From: an uncultured Collinsella sp.
Lineage (GTDB): Bacteria > Actinomycetota > Coriobacteriia > Coriobacteriales > Coriobacteriaceae
Assembly: GCA_900542165.1 (NCBI GenBank)
Contig: UQMM01000002.1
Span: forward strand, 1-64,000
Length of the DNA: 64,000 bases
Reading direction: 5' to 3'
A program made the position numbers and the translations under genes. Positions 42,734-51,906 of this stretch are shown here, one piece after another. Under the pieces are notes generated by a model. The model had not been told where the DNA came from, did not search any database, and saw only the letters and a list, made by a program, of their open reading frames with translations. The number at the start of each line of letters is the position of its first letter. The first letter of the stretch is position 1.

Positions 42734-43603
42734 ATGAAAAGACCTCGCCGCTCGGTTGCCATATCGTTGCTTGTTGTGCTTGCAGTAGCGAGCGCCCTTG
42801 TCGTAGCGATAGCTGGCTGCTCCGGGTCGAATGACGGAGCCTCGACGTCTGCATTAGAAGGTCTGGACGCCTCGCAAGTCAAAGACGACGACCTTAAGAC
42901 GCTCAACGTCGGAAGCGACCTCTATCCACCGTTTGTGTATACCGACGAGTACGGCGATATCGTTGGCCTGGATGTCGAGATATTGACCGAGGCTTTGGCT
43001 CGCATTGGTTACAAGCCAAAATACCAGCTGATCGACTGGGAAAAGAAGAAGGAGCTGCTGGCGAGCGGCGAACTCGATTGTGTCATGGGCAGCTTTAGTA
43101 TGACGGGTCGCGAAAACGAATATCGTTGGGCCGGCCCGTACCTTGCGAGCCGCCAGGTGGTCGCGGTCGATCCCCAGAGCGATATCTACACGCTTGCCGA
43201 TCTTGAGGATAAGATCGTGGCGGTTCAGTCCACCACCAAGCCCGAGGACATTTTGCTCAATCGCATAAATGAAAACGTTCCGCAGATCAAGGAACTCTAC
43301 AGCTTTTCGGACGGTTCATACCTGAACCCGGCGCTCGTCGAGGGCCTGGTCGACGCTATCGCCGCGCATGAGTCCTCGTTCCTCACCTACGAAAAAGACT
43401 ATGGTGTGACATATCGCATTTTGGATGAGCCGCTGCTAGAGGTCGGTTTGGGCACCGCTTTCGATATCAACGATACGCGTGGCATCGACGTCAAGCTCAC
43501 TCATGCCTACCAAGAAATGCTTGCCGATGGCACCATGGAACGCCTGGTGTCAAAGTACTTGGATGACCCTTCGCCATTTTTGAATATGGAGGGCCTGTCA
43601 TGA
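42734..43603 (+). CDS. solute-binding lipoprotein, probable sensor partner of a hybrid kinase
   Basis: A 289-residue SBP_bac_3-type binding protein. The signal peptide ends in VAIAGCSGS, a lipobox. The mature domain begins KTLNVGSDLYPPFVYTDEYG and has DIVGLDVEILTEALARIGYK, the usual amino-acid-binding start. No transporter permease or ATPase follows. Instead its stop overlaps the start of a hybrid sensor kinase (ATGA), so it most likely presents a ligand to the kinase. Confidence 0.92.
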   Translation: MKRPRRSVAISLLVVLAVASALVVAIAGCSGSNDGASTSALEGLDASQVKDDDLKTLNVGSDLYPPFVYTDEYGDIVGLDVEILTEALARIGYKPKYQLIDWEKKKELLASGELDCVMGSFSMTGRENEYRWAGPYLASRQVVAVDPQSDIYTLADLEDKIVAVQSTTKPEDILLNRINENVPQIKELYSFSDGSYLNPALVEGLVDAIAAHESSFLTYEKDYGVTYRILDEPLLEVGLGTAFDINDTRGIDVKLTHAYQEMLADGTMERLVSKYLDDPSPFLNMEGLS

Positions 43604-45792
43604 TCGATGCGCCCGACCACGCCGTAGAGGAGCGGGGCAATCGTTCGGCAGGGGCATGGCTCCTTGTCGCTCTGCTGGGGATAGCGCTCTCGGTTGTTGC
43701 CGGCATGATGAGCTACGGTTACACGACGGCCCAAGCCGAGCAGCGCTTTGCCGACGTTGTCGATTACGTGGCGACGCAGAGCCTTTCCTACGATGCATTC
43801 AATAGCGCCTATACGACCAAAAACCTGATTCGCGTTATGGAGATCGCCGGAGAGACAGCGCGCGATATGGAGCGCGACGGTTCGGTGGATAACGCCATGC
43901 TGGAGCAATATGCCGACCAGTTCAACGTGAGCGCACTGATCGTGACGGACGCATCGGGCAATTTGGTGTCCGAGTCCTCGACGGATGGCGTGGGCTACGA
44001 GTCGCTCGCTACGTATCTCAAGGAAGCACCCGTGCTGGAGGTGGCAGCCCATCCGCTTAAGTCCTATACCGCTCGCATTACGCTTTCGGATGATTCGGTT
44101 GCAGACATTGGTTGCGTGACCCGGCAAGATGGCGAGGGCATCGTTATCGCGGTCAGGCATCAGAGCGCGAAGGCAGTTGCAAGCAATACGCTCAAACTGC
44201 AGAGCTTGCTCGGTGGTTATGAGACCATCGACAGTGGCAATATCGTGATTGAAAGCGATGGCAAGGTCGTTGCGACCAATGCCGTTGAACCCACCATATT
44301 GGGCGTATTCAATCTGCCTGCAACGGATGTCTTTATTGTCGACGGTATTAAGGATCGATGCCTGCCCGGCAAAGTCCGACTGGTCAACGCCAGCGGCGAG
44401 TGGTATTTGGGCACATTTGGAAAAGCGCGCGGGTTCTACGTGTACACCTATGCCTCGGCGCGGCGCTACTTTGAGGTCGTCGCGGCTGTTGCTGCCGGCG
44501 TGCTGGTGCTCTACAGCGGTGTTATAGCCGTTGTTGTGATGGTGCGTCGCCGCGCTGATCGTCGACGTTTGACGGACTTGCTGCAGCAGGAGCGCGACTA
44601 TGGCGACAAGCTGGCAAAGGCAGCGCGTGAGGCCTCGTCTGCCAACTCGGCAAAGACGGAGTTTTTGCGTCGCATGAGCCACGATCTGCGCACGCCCATC
44701 AACGGCATTCGCGGCATGGTCGAGGTCGGCGATGCCAATGCGGACGATCTGCAAAAGCAGACCGAGTGCCGCTCAAAGATCTGGACGGCATCGGGACTGC
44801 TGCTCGACCTTGCCAACGAGGCCCTGGATATGAGTCGCCTGGAGAGCGGGCAGGTCGATCTGGAGCTTGTTCCCACAAACTTGGTGACCCTCAACCACGA
44901 GGTGCGCGATATTCTGGAGCGCCAGGCCGAGGAGCGTCTGGTGACAATTATCTGCGACCAGCAGACGCTTAATCATCCCTATGCGCGGGTGAGCGTGACG
45001 CACCTCAAGCGCTTGTTGCTCAATATTGCCGGCAATGCCGTCAAGTACAACCGCCAAGGCGGCTATGTTCGCCTGGTGTGCCGCGAGGTGGAGCCAGCGG
45101 ATGGCGTCCCCGTCTATGAATACACGATCGCCGACAACGGTATTGGCATGAGCGAGGAGTTCCAACAGCGCCTCTACGAGCCGTTTTGCCGTGAGGGGCA
45201 ACAGGTGGAAGACACTTCATCGGGAACTGGCCTGGGGGCGCCTATTGCCAAACAGTTGGTCGAGCTTATGGGCGGAACCATGAGTTTTACGAGCGTCTTG
45301 GGGCAGGGGACGACGTTTACCATCCGCCTGCCGTTCGAGAAATGCAAGCGCTCCGAGATTCCTCAGGCTGTGCGCGTGGACGCGGGAGACGGCGATGCAC
45401 TCCAGGGCTTGCGCGTTTTGCTCGTAGAGGATAACGATCTGAATGCCGAGATCGCGCAGTTTACGCTCAGCCGTGCCGGTGCCGTCGTGACACACGCTAG
45501 GGATGGTGAGTCTGCCGTCGAGATGTTTGCCGCGAGCGTGCCGCACGAGTACGACGTGGTGTTGATGGACATCATGATGCCGGGCATCGATGGCCTTGAG
45601 GCCACACGTCAGATTCGAGCACTCGATCGCGAGGATGCCGCGACCACGCCGATTATCGCCGTGAGCGCCAACGCCTTTGCCGACGACCGCAGGCTTTCGC
45701 GTGAGGCGGGCATGAACGCGCACCTGAGTAAACCCGTGAGTTCGCAGGAGCTCGTTGAGGCGCTTGCGCACATAGCCGCCGACGCTCTATAG
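43600..45792 (+). CDS. hybrid sensor histidine kinase/response regulator
   Basis: 730 residues. Membrane spans at ~18-40 and ~291-314 enclose a 250-residue extracytoplasmic sensor. A coiled linker leads to His361 in MSHDLRTPINGIRG, then the ATPase domain (NIAGNAVKYNRQGG, ADNGIGMSEEF, GTGLGAPIAKQLVELMGG). A receiver follows, with LLVEDNDLNAEIA and VVLMDIMMPGIDGLEATRQI. There is no DNA-binding output and no phosphotransfer domain, so a separate partner must act downstream. Coupled by a 4-base overlap to the binding lipoprotein gene. Confidence 0.95.
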   Translation: MIDAPDHAVEERGNRSAGAWLLVALLGIALSVVAGMMSYGYTTAQAEQRFADVVDYVATQSLSYDAFNSAYTTKNLIRVMEIAGETARDMERDGSVDNAMLEQYADQFNVSALIVTDASGNLVSESSTDGVGYESLATYLKEAPVLEVAAHPLKSYTARITLSDDSVADIGCVTRQDGEGIVIAVRHQSAKAVASNTLKLQSLLGGYETIDSGNIVIESDGKVVATNAVEPTILGVFNLPATDVFIVDGIKDRCLPGKVRLVNASGEWYLGTFGKARGFYVYTYASARRYFEVVAAVAAGVLVLYSGVIAVVVMVRRRADRRRLTDLLQQERDYGDKLAKAAREASSANSAKTEFLRRMSHDLRTPINGIRGMVEVGDANADDLQKQTECRSKIWTASGLLLDLANEALDMSRLESGQVDLELVPTNLVTLNHEVRDILERQAEERLVTIICDQQTLNHPYARVSVTHLKRLLLNIAGNAVKYNRQGGYVRLVCREVEPADGVPVYEYTIADNGIGMSEEFQQRLYEPFCREGQQVEDTSSGTGLGAPIAKQLVELMGGTMSFTSVLGQGTTFTIRLPFEKCKRSEIPQAVRVDAGDGDALQGLRVLLVEDNDLNAEIAQFTLSRAGAVVTHARDGESAVEMFAASVPHEYDVVLMDIMMPGIDGLEATRQIRALDREDAATTPIIAVSANAFADDRRLSREAGMNAHLSKPVSSQELVEALAHIAADAL

Positions 45793-45794
45793 GC

Positions 45795-45834
45795 ATATGG
45801 CCCGGTTCCAAGGTGGGTTGGAACCGGGCCATAT
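45795..45834. terminator. bidirectional hairpin between convergent genes
   Basis: ATATGGCCCGGTTCCAA (45795-45811) and TTGGAACCGGGCCATAT (45818-45834) are perfect 17-bp arms around GGTGGG. It lies between the hybrid kinase and the PNPOx gene, which converge. Confidence 0.8.
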
Positions 45835-45861
45835 TGTTATTGATGAGGCCTGCTGAGGGAC

Positions 45862-46341
45862 TTACTTTTCTTGAATCTGCTTACCGCAAAGATGCTCAAT
45901 CGTAATCTCGTAGAGCTGGACGCCCTTAATGTCCTTGGCGATCTCCTCTTCGACTTCTTCGGCGGAAGGGTAGTACTTAAGGGCGAGCTGGCGGACTTTA
46001 TCCTCGATAAACGCAGGGGTGTCATTCGCCAGGCGACAACGGCCAAAGACGACGGTGCTCATAACGTAGGGAGCCCAGTCGCCGTCCTGGTGCCACTCGT
46101 TGCCGTAAACGGTAAAGCAGACCTTGTCATCGCGCTTAAGTGCGTCGACCTTGTGGCCAGCCTTGGCGCCATGGAAATAAATCTTGTCGTGCTCGGCGTC
46201 AAAGAAGTAGTTGACGGGAATGGCGTACGGGTAGCCATCGTCGCCGTTGACGGCAAAGACGCCGCGCTTGCAGGTGGCGAGCAGTTTGCGCGCTTCCTCG
46301 TCGGTGATGGCGCGTTTCTTTCGACGTAAGGGCCTAAACAT
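45862..46341 (-). CDS. pyridoxamine 5'-phosphate oxidase-family flavoprotein (Nim-like)
   Basis: A 159-residue split-barrel flavin-binding protein. Its pattern matches the NimA-like group: KRGVFAVNGDDGYPYAIPVN, IYFHGAKAGHKVDALKRDDK and VCFTVYGNEWHQDGDWAPYV, followed by STVVFGRCRLAND. Members bind FMN, and some reduce nitroimidazoles or other small oxidants. Substrate cannot be assigned from sequence. Monocistronic between two hybrid kinases. Confidence 0.9.
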   Translation of the reverse strand: MFRPLRRKKRAITDEEARKLLATCKRGVFAVNGDDGYPYAIPVNYFFDAEHDKIYFHGAKAGHKVDALKRDDKVCFTVYGNEWHQDGDWAPYVMSTVVFGRCRLANDTPAFIEDKVRQLALKYYPSAEEVEEEIAKDIKGVQLYEITIEHLCGKQIQEK

Positions 46342-46381
46342 CGTTGGCTTCCTTTCTGGTCGTGCGTGGTTGCTGCAAAAA

Positions 46382-49192
46382 CTATAGCGAAACGGATCCG
46401 TTTTTCTTGATGCGGGCGAGTATGTTTTTGAGCTTGTTAAAGTCGAGCGGTTTGGACAGATGGGCGTTCATACCGGCGTCGTGTGCCGCCTTGGCGTCCT
46501 CGGCAAAGGCATTGGCGGTGAGCGCGATGATGGGGATATCGGCTGCATCGACCTTCTCGCTCAGACGAATCGCGCGGGTTGCCTCGTAGCCGTCCATGTC
46601 CGGCATCATAATGTCCATCAGGATCGCATCGAAGCTGCCGGCGGGATGAGACAGGTACAGATCGACGACTTCGTTGCCGTTGACGGCGCGGGTGACCACG
46701 ACGCCCTCGGATTCTAGCAGCGTCTGGGCAATCTCGGCATTCAATTCGTTGTCTTCGGCGAGCAGCACGTTCATGTCGACGAGTGAGCAGTCGAGCGCCC
46801 TCTCGACCGTATTCGCCCGCGCCCGGGGGTTCTTGTCGATATCGAGCGGAATTTCCACGTAGAACGTGGTGCCCACATGGAGTTCGCTGGTGACTTCGAT
46901 GGTGCCGCCCATCAGCTCAATAAGCGACTTGACGATTGGCATGCCCATGCCGGTTCCTTGGAACTTGCTGCGCGCATCGTCACCTTCTTGGGCAAACGGC
47001 TCATAGATATGCTTTAAAAACTCGGGAGCTATGCCAATGCCGGTATCCGAAACGCTAAAGCAAAAGAGCGCGCGCCCGTTATCGAGTGGCTTGGTCTTTG
47101 AACTAAAGGTGACGGAGCCGCCGTGCTTGTTGTACTTAATGCTGTTGTCTAACAGGTTGATCATGATCTGTCGGATATGGGTGGGACTGCCGATCATGTA
47201 TGGCCCCGTGGCGTACGGCAGACTATTGTCCTGCATTGTGATGCCGTTACTGGACGCGCGGAGCTTGCACAGCACTAGCGTATCGTCACAGAGCTCTTTG
47301 AGGTTAAAAGGCGCATGCTCCAGTGTTAGCTTGCGGTCTTCGATTTTGCCCATCTCGAGGATGTCGTTGATCAGCGAGAGCAGGTGATTGGCGGCAACGC
47401 GCGCCTTGGCACGGCTCTCGCGGGCGACTTGCATATCGCCTTCCTTCAATTCCTCGATCTCGATAAGGCCCAGGATACCGTTGAGCGGCGTACGGATGTC
47501 GTGGCTCATGCGCGTGAGGAATGCCGTCTTAGCGGCGTTGGCAGCATCGGCTTTTTTGCGCTCGGTTCGAGCGCGCACGAGCGCCCAGATGAGCAGGACG
47601 ATGCCGACCGACAACATACCGATGAGGGTAGCTGCAATGGCGGTGCGGTTGCGATAAAGGAATTGAAGCGTGTTGGATTCCTGGGCCGTGTACGACGTGG
47701 AGGAGAAATTGCTTGCGGAGAGCGATTCTCCGGCATTGATGATGCCCTTGTTGATGATTCCCAACAGCTCGGGTTTTCCGCGCGAAATCCAGCACGAGAG
47801 CTCACAGGTGTCAGGGAGCTCGGTCGTCTCGCAGTCCTCGAGATCGTAACGGTCACCGATGGTTTTTACGCGTGAACTGGGAGCGACGATGCAGTGCGCC
47901 GTTCCCTTCCTGAGGGCGTCGAACGCTTCATCGTCGGATTGGTATTCGGTTACGGTCGCTGTGGGGAACAGACTTTCAAGTGCATTTTTGTTGACAAACG
48001 ATGATTTGGTACAGGCGATGTTCTGAAGGTTTTTGTTCAGGTTGCTGCCGGTGTGGATAGCGGTGAGGGATATGGTTCCCAACGATACCGACTGCACAAC
48101 GCCTGTTTGCTCGGCAAACCAGTAATCTCGGTATACCGGCAGCGCAACGTCTATGCTTTCCTTTGACAGGGCCTTTGACATCATCTTGTAGCTATCAAAG
48201 GCGACGGTTTTGACCGTAATGCCAAATTTATCGTGTAGCGTCGTCGCAAGCGATGCGAGCGAGCCTTCCATTTCGCCGTCTTCGTTCTCGTTGCAGTAGG
48301 GGAGTTTGCCCGTAATGTAGCCGAGCGTGATGGTGTTGTCATTTGCTTTGAGCCAGGAACGTTCGGGTCCGTTGAGCGATGATGAGCCGCTGTTTTGGGT
48401 CGAGTAGTGAGATTTTACTTCGTCGTTATAGCGTGGGTTGACGCGGGCGATTGCCGTCATGGCAGCATTGATGTCGTCCATCAGGTCGGGACGGCTTTTG
48501 GGAACGGCAAAGTAGTAGTCGTTCGAACCAATGTAGAACATGGGGGAGGCATTGGGCGACGAGATTGTGTCGTTCATGATGACGGCATCGACTTCGTCGT
48601 TTGCGAGCGCGTCAAAGAGATCGGATCCTCCGTCATACTCCTTGTATGTGCAGGCGATTCCTTCGCTGGCGAGCCATTGCTGGCCAACGAAGGTTTGCAT
48701 GACGTCGGGGTTGCAACCGATAGTGAGACCCTGGAGTGCTTGAGGGTCACCCTTTGCAAGGTCGTCACGGTCGGGCCTGGCGTAGATGTAGTAGCGCTCG
48801 GTGCCCTCGGGGTTCGAGGAAAAGAGCAGCTTTTGGGCACGTTCCTCGGAGTAGGAGATGTTGGGCATGAGGTCGATCTCGCCTGCCTCGAGCATGTCCA
48901 TAAGCTCGGTGAAGGTGCCGGAGACGTATTCGTACCGCCAGCCGGACGTGTAGTACGACAGGGTCTGGAGGTACTCGTAACCCCATCCCGAGAGACGCTC
49001 GCCGGGGGTGCCGTCCTGGAAGCCTTCGTTGTTGACGAGCCAACCAACGCGGACCGTCTTGACTGGCTGACTAGAGTCAGCGGCAAAAGCTTGGACAGGC
49101 GCGACGGTGCTCAGTACGGCGAGCGCGGTAAGCGCGACGGCCAGGGTGCGATATATAACTGAACGAAGGACAGTGGCAGCTCTCACATGCAA
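46382..49192 (-). CDS. hybrid kinase with two fused solute-binding sensor domains (BvgS-like)
   Basis: 936 residues in one chain. A signal peptide (VALTALAVLSTVAPVQAFA) is followed by two SBP_bac_3 domains (from KTVRVGWLVNNEGFQDG and from NTITLGYITGKLPYCNENED). One membrane span lies near 545-565 (AATLIGMLSVGIVLLIWALV). The kinase has MSHDIRTPLNGILG, NLLDNSIKYNKHGG and GTGMGMPIVKSLIELMGG. The receiver has LLAEDNELNAEIA and AILMDIMMPDMDGYEATRAI. No output or phosphotransfer domain follows. Its receiver and kinase parts closely resemble the neighbour at 43600, where the binding protein is separate. Confidence 0.95.
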   Translation of the reverse strand: MHVRAATVLRSVIYRTLAVALTALAVLSTVAPVQAFAADSSQPVKTVRVGWLVNNEGFQDGTPGERLSGWGYEYLQTLSYYTSGWRYEYVSGTFTELMDMLEAGEIDLMPNISYSEERAQKLLFSSNPEGTERYYIYARPDRDDLAKGDPQALQGLTIGCNPDVMQTFVGQQWLASEGIACTYKEYDGGSDLFDALANDEVDAVIMNDTISSPNASPMFYIGSNDYYFAVPKSRPDLMDDINAAMTAIARVNPRYNDEVKSHYSTQNSGSSSLNGPERSWLKANDNTITLGYITGKLPYCNENEDGEMEGSLASLATTLHDKFGITVKTVAFDSYKMMSKALSKESIDVALPVYRDYWFAEQTGVVQSVSLGTISLTAIHTGSNLNKNLQNIACTKSSFVNKNALESLFPTATVTEYQSDDEAFDALRKGTAHCIVAPSSRVKTIGDRYDLEDCETTELPDTCELSCWISRGKPELLGIINKGIINAGESLSASNFSSTSYTAQESNTLQFLYRNRTAIAATLIGMLSVGIVLLIWALVRARTERKKADAANAAKTAFLTRMSHDIRTPLNGILGLIEIEELKEGDMQVARESRAKARVAANHLLSLINDILEMGKIEDRKLTLEHAPFNLKELCDDTLVLCKLRASSNGITMQDNSLPYATGPYMIGSPTHIRQIMINLLDNSIKYNKHGGSVTFSSKTKPLDNGRALFCFSVSDTGIGIAPEFLKHIYEPFAQEGDDARSKFQGTGMGMPIVKSLIELMGGTIEVTSELHVGTTFYVEIPLDIDKNPRARANTVERALDCSLVDMNVLLAEDNELNAEIAQTLLESEGVVVTRAVNGNEVVDLYLSHPAGSFDAILMDIMMPDMDGYEATRAIRLSEKVDAADIPIIALTANAFAEDAKAAHDAGMNAHLSKPLDFNKLKNILARIKKNGSVSL

Positions 49193-49279
49193 TCCTAACG
49201 AATCGAGACATTACCGCATAAGGATACCAGCTCAGCCTGCCCAGTCGGCAGCTGTACCGCTAAACGCTCCCGCCCGGCA

Positions 49280-49376
49280 GTCATCAGGGACGTTCTTAAA
49301 CGACTAGTCATTGGGGACGTTCTTGTTTGACTAGTCATTTAAGAACGTCCCCAATGACTAGTTCCCAATGACTAGT
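49280..49376. repeat. palindromic repeat, copy 2 (composite)
   Basis: Units related to copy 1 are arranged in tandem: AGGGACGTTCTTAAACGACT, then TTGGGGACGTTCTTGTTTGA, then CATTTAAGAACGTCCCCAAT, with ACTAGTCATT between units. It sits between the divergent BvgS-like kinase and ion-channel genes. The following bases GGGGGAGGCGTGGGACAAT also follow copy 3, with one change. Confidence 0.85.
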
Positions 49377-49445
49377 TTCGTTTGCGGGGGAGGCGTGGGA
49401 CAATACCGAGCGAACGTGATTGGGCGTCTGGGAAAAGGGGTCGCG

Positions 49446-49871
49446 ATGAACAAGTTGAGGACGCTTGCCGACGTGTTGCGCCAGGCTGGCTTTGCGTGCA
49501 TCACGGGCCTGTTTCTTATCTTCTATCTGCTGTGCTCGACGGCCGTTTGGCTGTCCGAGCCCACGACCCTCACGTTTGGCGATGGCCTGTGGTTTAGCTT
49601 TGAGACGGTCTCGACGATCGGCTTTGGCGACATTCCGGCCGAGACACCGGTTGCCCGCGCCATTACCGTCATTCTGAGCGTCATCAGCATCTTCTACATC
49701 GCCATGCTCACGGGCGTGGCGGTGAACTACTGCAATACGCTTATCAAGATGCGTCAAAAGGACACCATGGCGCGCTTTATGGATGATCTGGAGCATTTGG
49801 AAGAGCTCGATCGCGACGAACTTGCCGACCTTTCGCGTCGCGTGCGCGAGTATCGTCGACGCCAGCGCTAA
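49446..49871 (+). CDS. two-span potassium channel family protein
   Basis: The ATG at 49446 after AAAAGGGG gives 141 residues. Two membrane helices (~19-37 and ~78-100) flank a pore loop with the selectivity filter TIGFGD (60-65). This is the minimal Ion_trans_2 potassium channel. The C-terminal 40 residues are a charged helix (FMDDLEHLEELDRDELADL), perhaps for tetramer assembly; no RCK/TrkA domain is attached. It stands just before the LOG-family gene. Confidence 0.9.
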   Translation: MNKLRTLADVLRQAGFACITGLFLIFYLLCSTAVWLSEPTTLTFGDGLWFSFETVSTIGFGDIPAETPVARAITVILSVISIFYIAMLTGVAVNYCNTLIKMRQKDTMARFMDDLEHLEELDRDELADLSRRVREYRRRQR

Positions 49872-49907
49872 GACGAACGTCGTGCGCCACAACAAGGGGG
49901 GCCAAAT

Positions 49908-50441
49908 ATGAATATCACCGTGTATCTGGGTGCCAGTGCCGGCAATGACCCGGCGTTTCTGCCCGCGGTGCAGGAGCTGGGCAACTGGATTGGCGCCAAC
50001 GGGCACGCGCTGGTATACGGCGGGTCCAAATCGGGCCTGATGGGCGCGCTCGCCGATAGCGTGCTCGAGGCAGGCGGACACGTGACGGGTGTTGAGCCGA
50101 GCTTTTTTATCGAGGCCGAGTTTCAACATGACGGTATCGACGACCTTATCGTGACGAGCGATATGGCGGAGCGCAAGGCCAAGATGATTGAGCTCGGTGA
50201 TGCGTTCATTGCCTTTCCGGGCGGCACGGGCACGCTCGAGGAGATTGCCGAGGTCATGTCCGCGGTATCGTTGGGGCACCTGAGTGCTCCGTGCATTCTG
50301 TATAACCTGGACGGTTACTACAACGACCTCAAGGCGCTGCTCGGGCACATGATTGATAAAGGGCTTTCGAGCCCAAGGCGCCAGCACGGCATCTACTTTG
50401 CCGACGATTTGCCCGAGATTGCCTCGATTATCAACGGATAA
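49908..50441 (+). CDS. LOG-family nucleoside phosphate ribohydrolase-like protein
   Basis: A 177-residue Rossmann-fold protein of the LOG (TIGR00730) family. It begins MNITVYLGASAGNDP and contains ALVYGGSKSGLMGALADSVL and the phosphoribosyl motif PGGTGTLEEIAEVM (104-117). Family members release a free base from nucleoside 5'-monophosphates and were formerly annotated as lysine decarboxylases. Located 36 bases after the channel gene; possibly co-transcribed. Confidence 0.93.
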   Translation: MNITVYLGASAGNDPAFLPAVQELGNWIGANGHALVYGGSKSGLMGALADSVLEAGGHVTGVEPSFFIEAEFQHDGIDDLIVTSDMAERKAKMIELGDAFIAFPGGTGTLEEIAEVMSAVSLGHLSAPCILYNLDGYYNDLKALLGHMIDKGLSSPRRQHGIYFADDLPEIASIING

Positions 50442-50566
50442 GTCTTGAGCCTGCCCCACTATGGCTCCCAATGGTGCCGTTTGCAGCGCGGATGGTTGCC
50501 TCGTTCGGGCAACGCTCGCTCTACAATAAAACGTATCTATGTCGACTTTGACCGCGGGAGGACCCG

Positions 50567-51871
50567 ATGGATAACCTTGCCAAACCCACGAACCGAGCGC
50601 TGTTTTTGGTCAGCGTTGCCGTGACCGGTGCACTCGCGGGTGCTGCAGTCTGGCTGTTCTTTTTTGCGATGGAGCACGGTATCGACTATCTGTGGACCGA
50701 GATTCCGCACGCGCTGGGCGTCTCTTCGCCCGAGCTTGCCAGCGGCCCGTTTGGCTTTTTGCCGTACCCGTTTTTTGTCTGCCTGCTGGGCGGCCTGTTA
50801 ATCGGTCTGTACGAAAAGATGACAGGCACCAAGACCGATGACCTCAACCAGGTGATGGCTAAGGTTAAGCAAGACGGGCGCTACCCGTACGACAACCTGG
50901 GCAAGCTTTCGCTCGCGGCATTGCTGCCGCTGCTGTTTGGCGGAAGCATTGGACCGGAGGCCGGCCTGACCGGCGTTATCGCTGGTCTGTGCAGCTGGGT
51001 CGGCGACCGCATGCGTCGCTTTGGCGCCGAGTTTAGGGAGCTCACGTTGCTGGGCACCCAGGCTGCCCTGACGGCGCTCTTTACCGCGCCCGTCTTTGGC
51101 TTTGTGGCGCCGCTTGCCGGTAGCACCGACGGCCAGGGTGAAGACGCCGACGATGAGTCCGCGTCCGGCGAGATCACCATCAAGCTGCCCAAGACGCAAA
51201 AGACGGTGGTCTACGGTATTGCGATTGCCGGCGGTCTGGGCACCTACCTGCTGCTTGGACAGCTTGTGGGCGGCGGCATGGGCATGCCCAGGTTCGAGTC
51301 CGCCGAGGTGGGCAACCTAGAGCTTACCTGGCTCGTCCCTCTGTCGTTGATCGGCACCGTCTGCGGCTGGCTGTACTTTGTCTCTGAGCATGCAAGCGAG
51401 GCACTGTCCCATGCAATAGGGGAGCGTCCTGTCGTCAAGGCCATGCTGGCCGGTCTGGCACTCGCCATCTGTGGCACGGTCCTGCCCTATACCATGTTTG
51501 CCGGCGAGACCCAGGCCGACGTGCTCATGGAAACCTATCTGACCATCCCCGCCGGCGTGCTTATTTTGACCGGTCTGGTCAAGGCCATGCTGACGCCCGC
51601 CCTCATCAACCTTGGTTGGCGCGGCGGTCACTTCTTCCCGGTTATCTTCTCGGGCGTAAGCCTGGGCTATGGCCTTGCCATCCTCACCGGCGCAGATCCG
51701 GTCTTTTGCGTCGCCGTCTGCACGGCATCGACGATGGGCGCCGTCATGCGCCAGCCGGTCATGGTCGTGGGCCTGCTGCTCATGTGCTTCCCACTCAAGG
51801 GTATCGTCTGCATGATCATCGCGGCCGTCATCGCCGCCGGCATTCCACTGCCCAAGCCGCTGCGCAAGTAG
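50567..51871 (+). CDS. ClC-type chloride channel/antiporter
   Basis: A 434-residue membrane protein of the ClC family with about ten hydrophobic spans. The conserved GGSIGPEAGLTG carries the gating glutamate. GWRGGHFFPVIFSG matches the second anion-binding loop. An acidic insert (GQGEDADDESASGE) lies between two spans. It moves chloride or fluoride, perhaps in exchange for protons. A TACAAT -10 box lies at 50519-50524 upstream. Confidence 0.93.
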   Translation: MDNLAKPTNRALFLVSVAVTGALAGAAVWLFFFAMEHGIDYLWTEIPHALGVSSPELASGPFGFLPYPFFVCLLGGLLIGLYEKMTGTKTDDLNQVMAKVKQDGRYPYDNLGKLSLAALLPLLFGGSIGPEAGLTGVIAGLCSWVGDRMRRFGAEFRELTLLGTQAALTALFTAPVFGFVAPLAGSTDGQGEDADDESASGEITIKLPKTQKTVVYGIAIAGGLGTYLLLGQLVGGGMGMPRFESAEVGNLELTWLVPLSLIGTVCGWLYFVSEHASEALSHAIGERPVVKAMLAGLALAICGTVLPYTMFAGETQADVLMETYLTIPAGVLILTGLVKAMLTPALINLGWRGGHFFPVIFSGVSLGYGLAILTGADPVFCVAVCTASTMGAVMRQPVMVVGLLLMCFPLKGIVCMIIAAVIAAGIPLPKPLRK

Positions 51872-51906
51872 CGCGGTTTTTCACGAGTCAATTCCAGAGG
51901 TACGAG

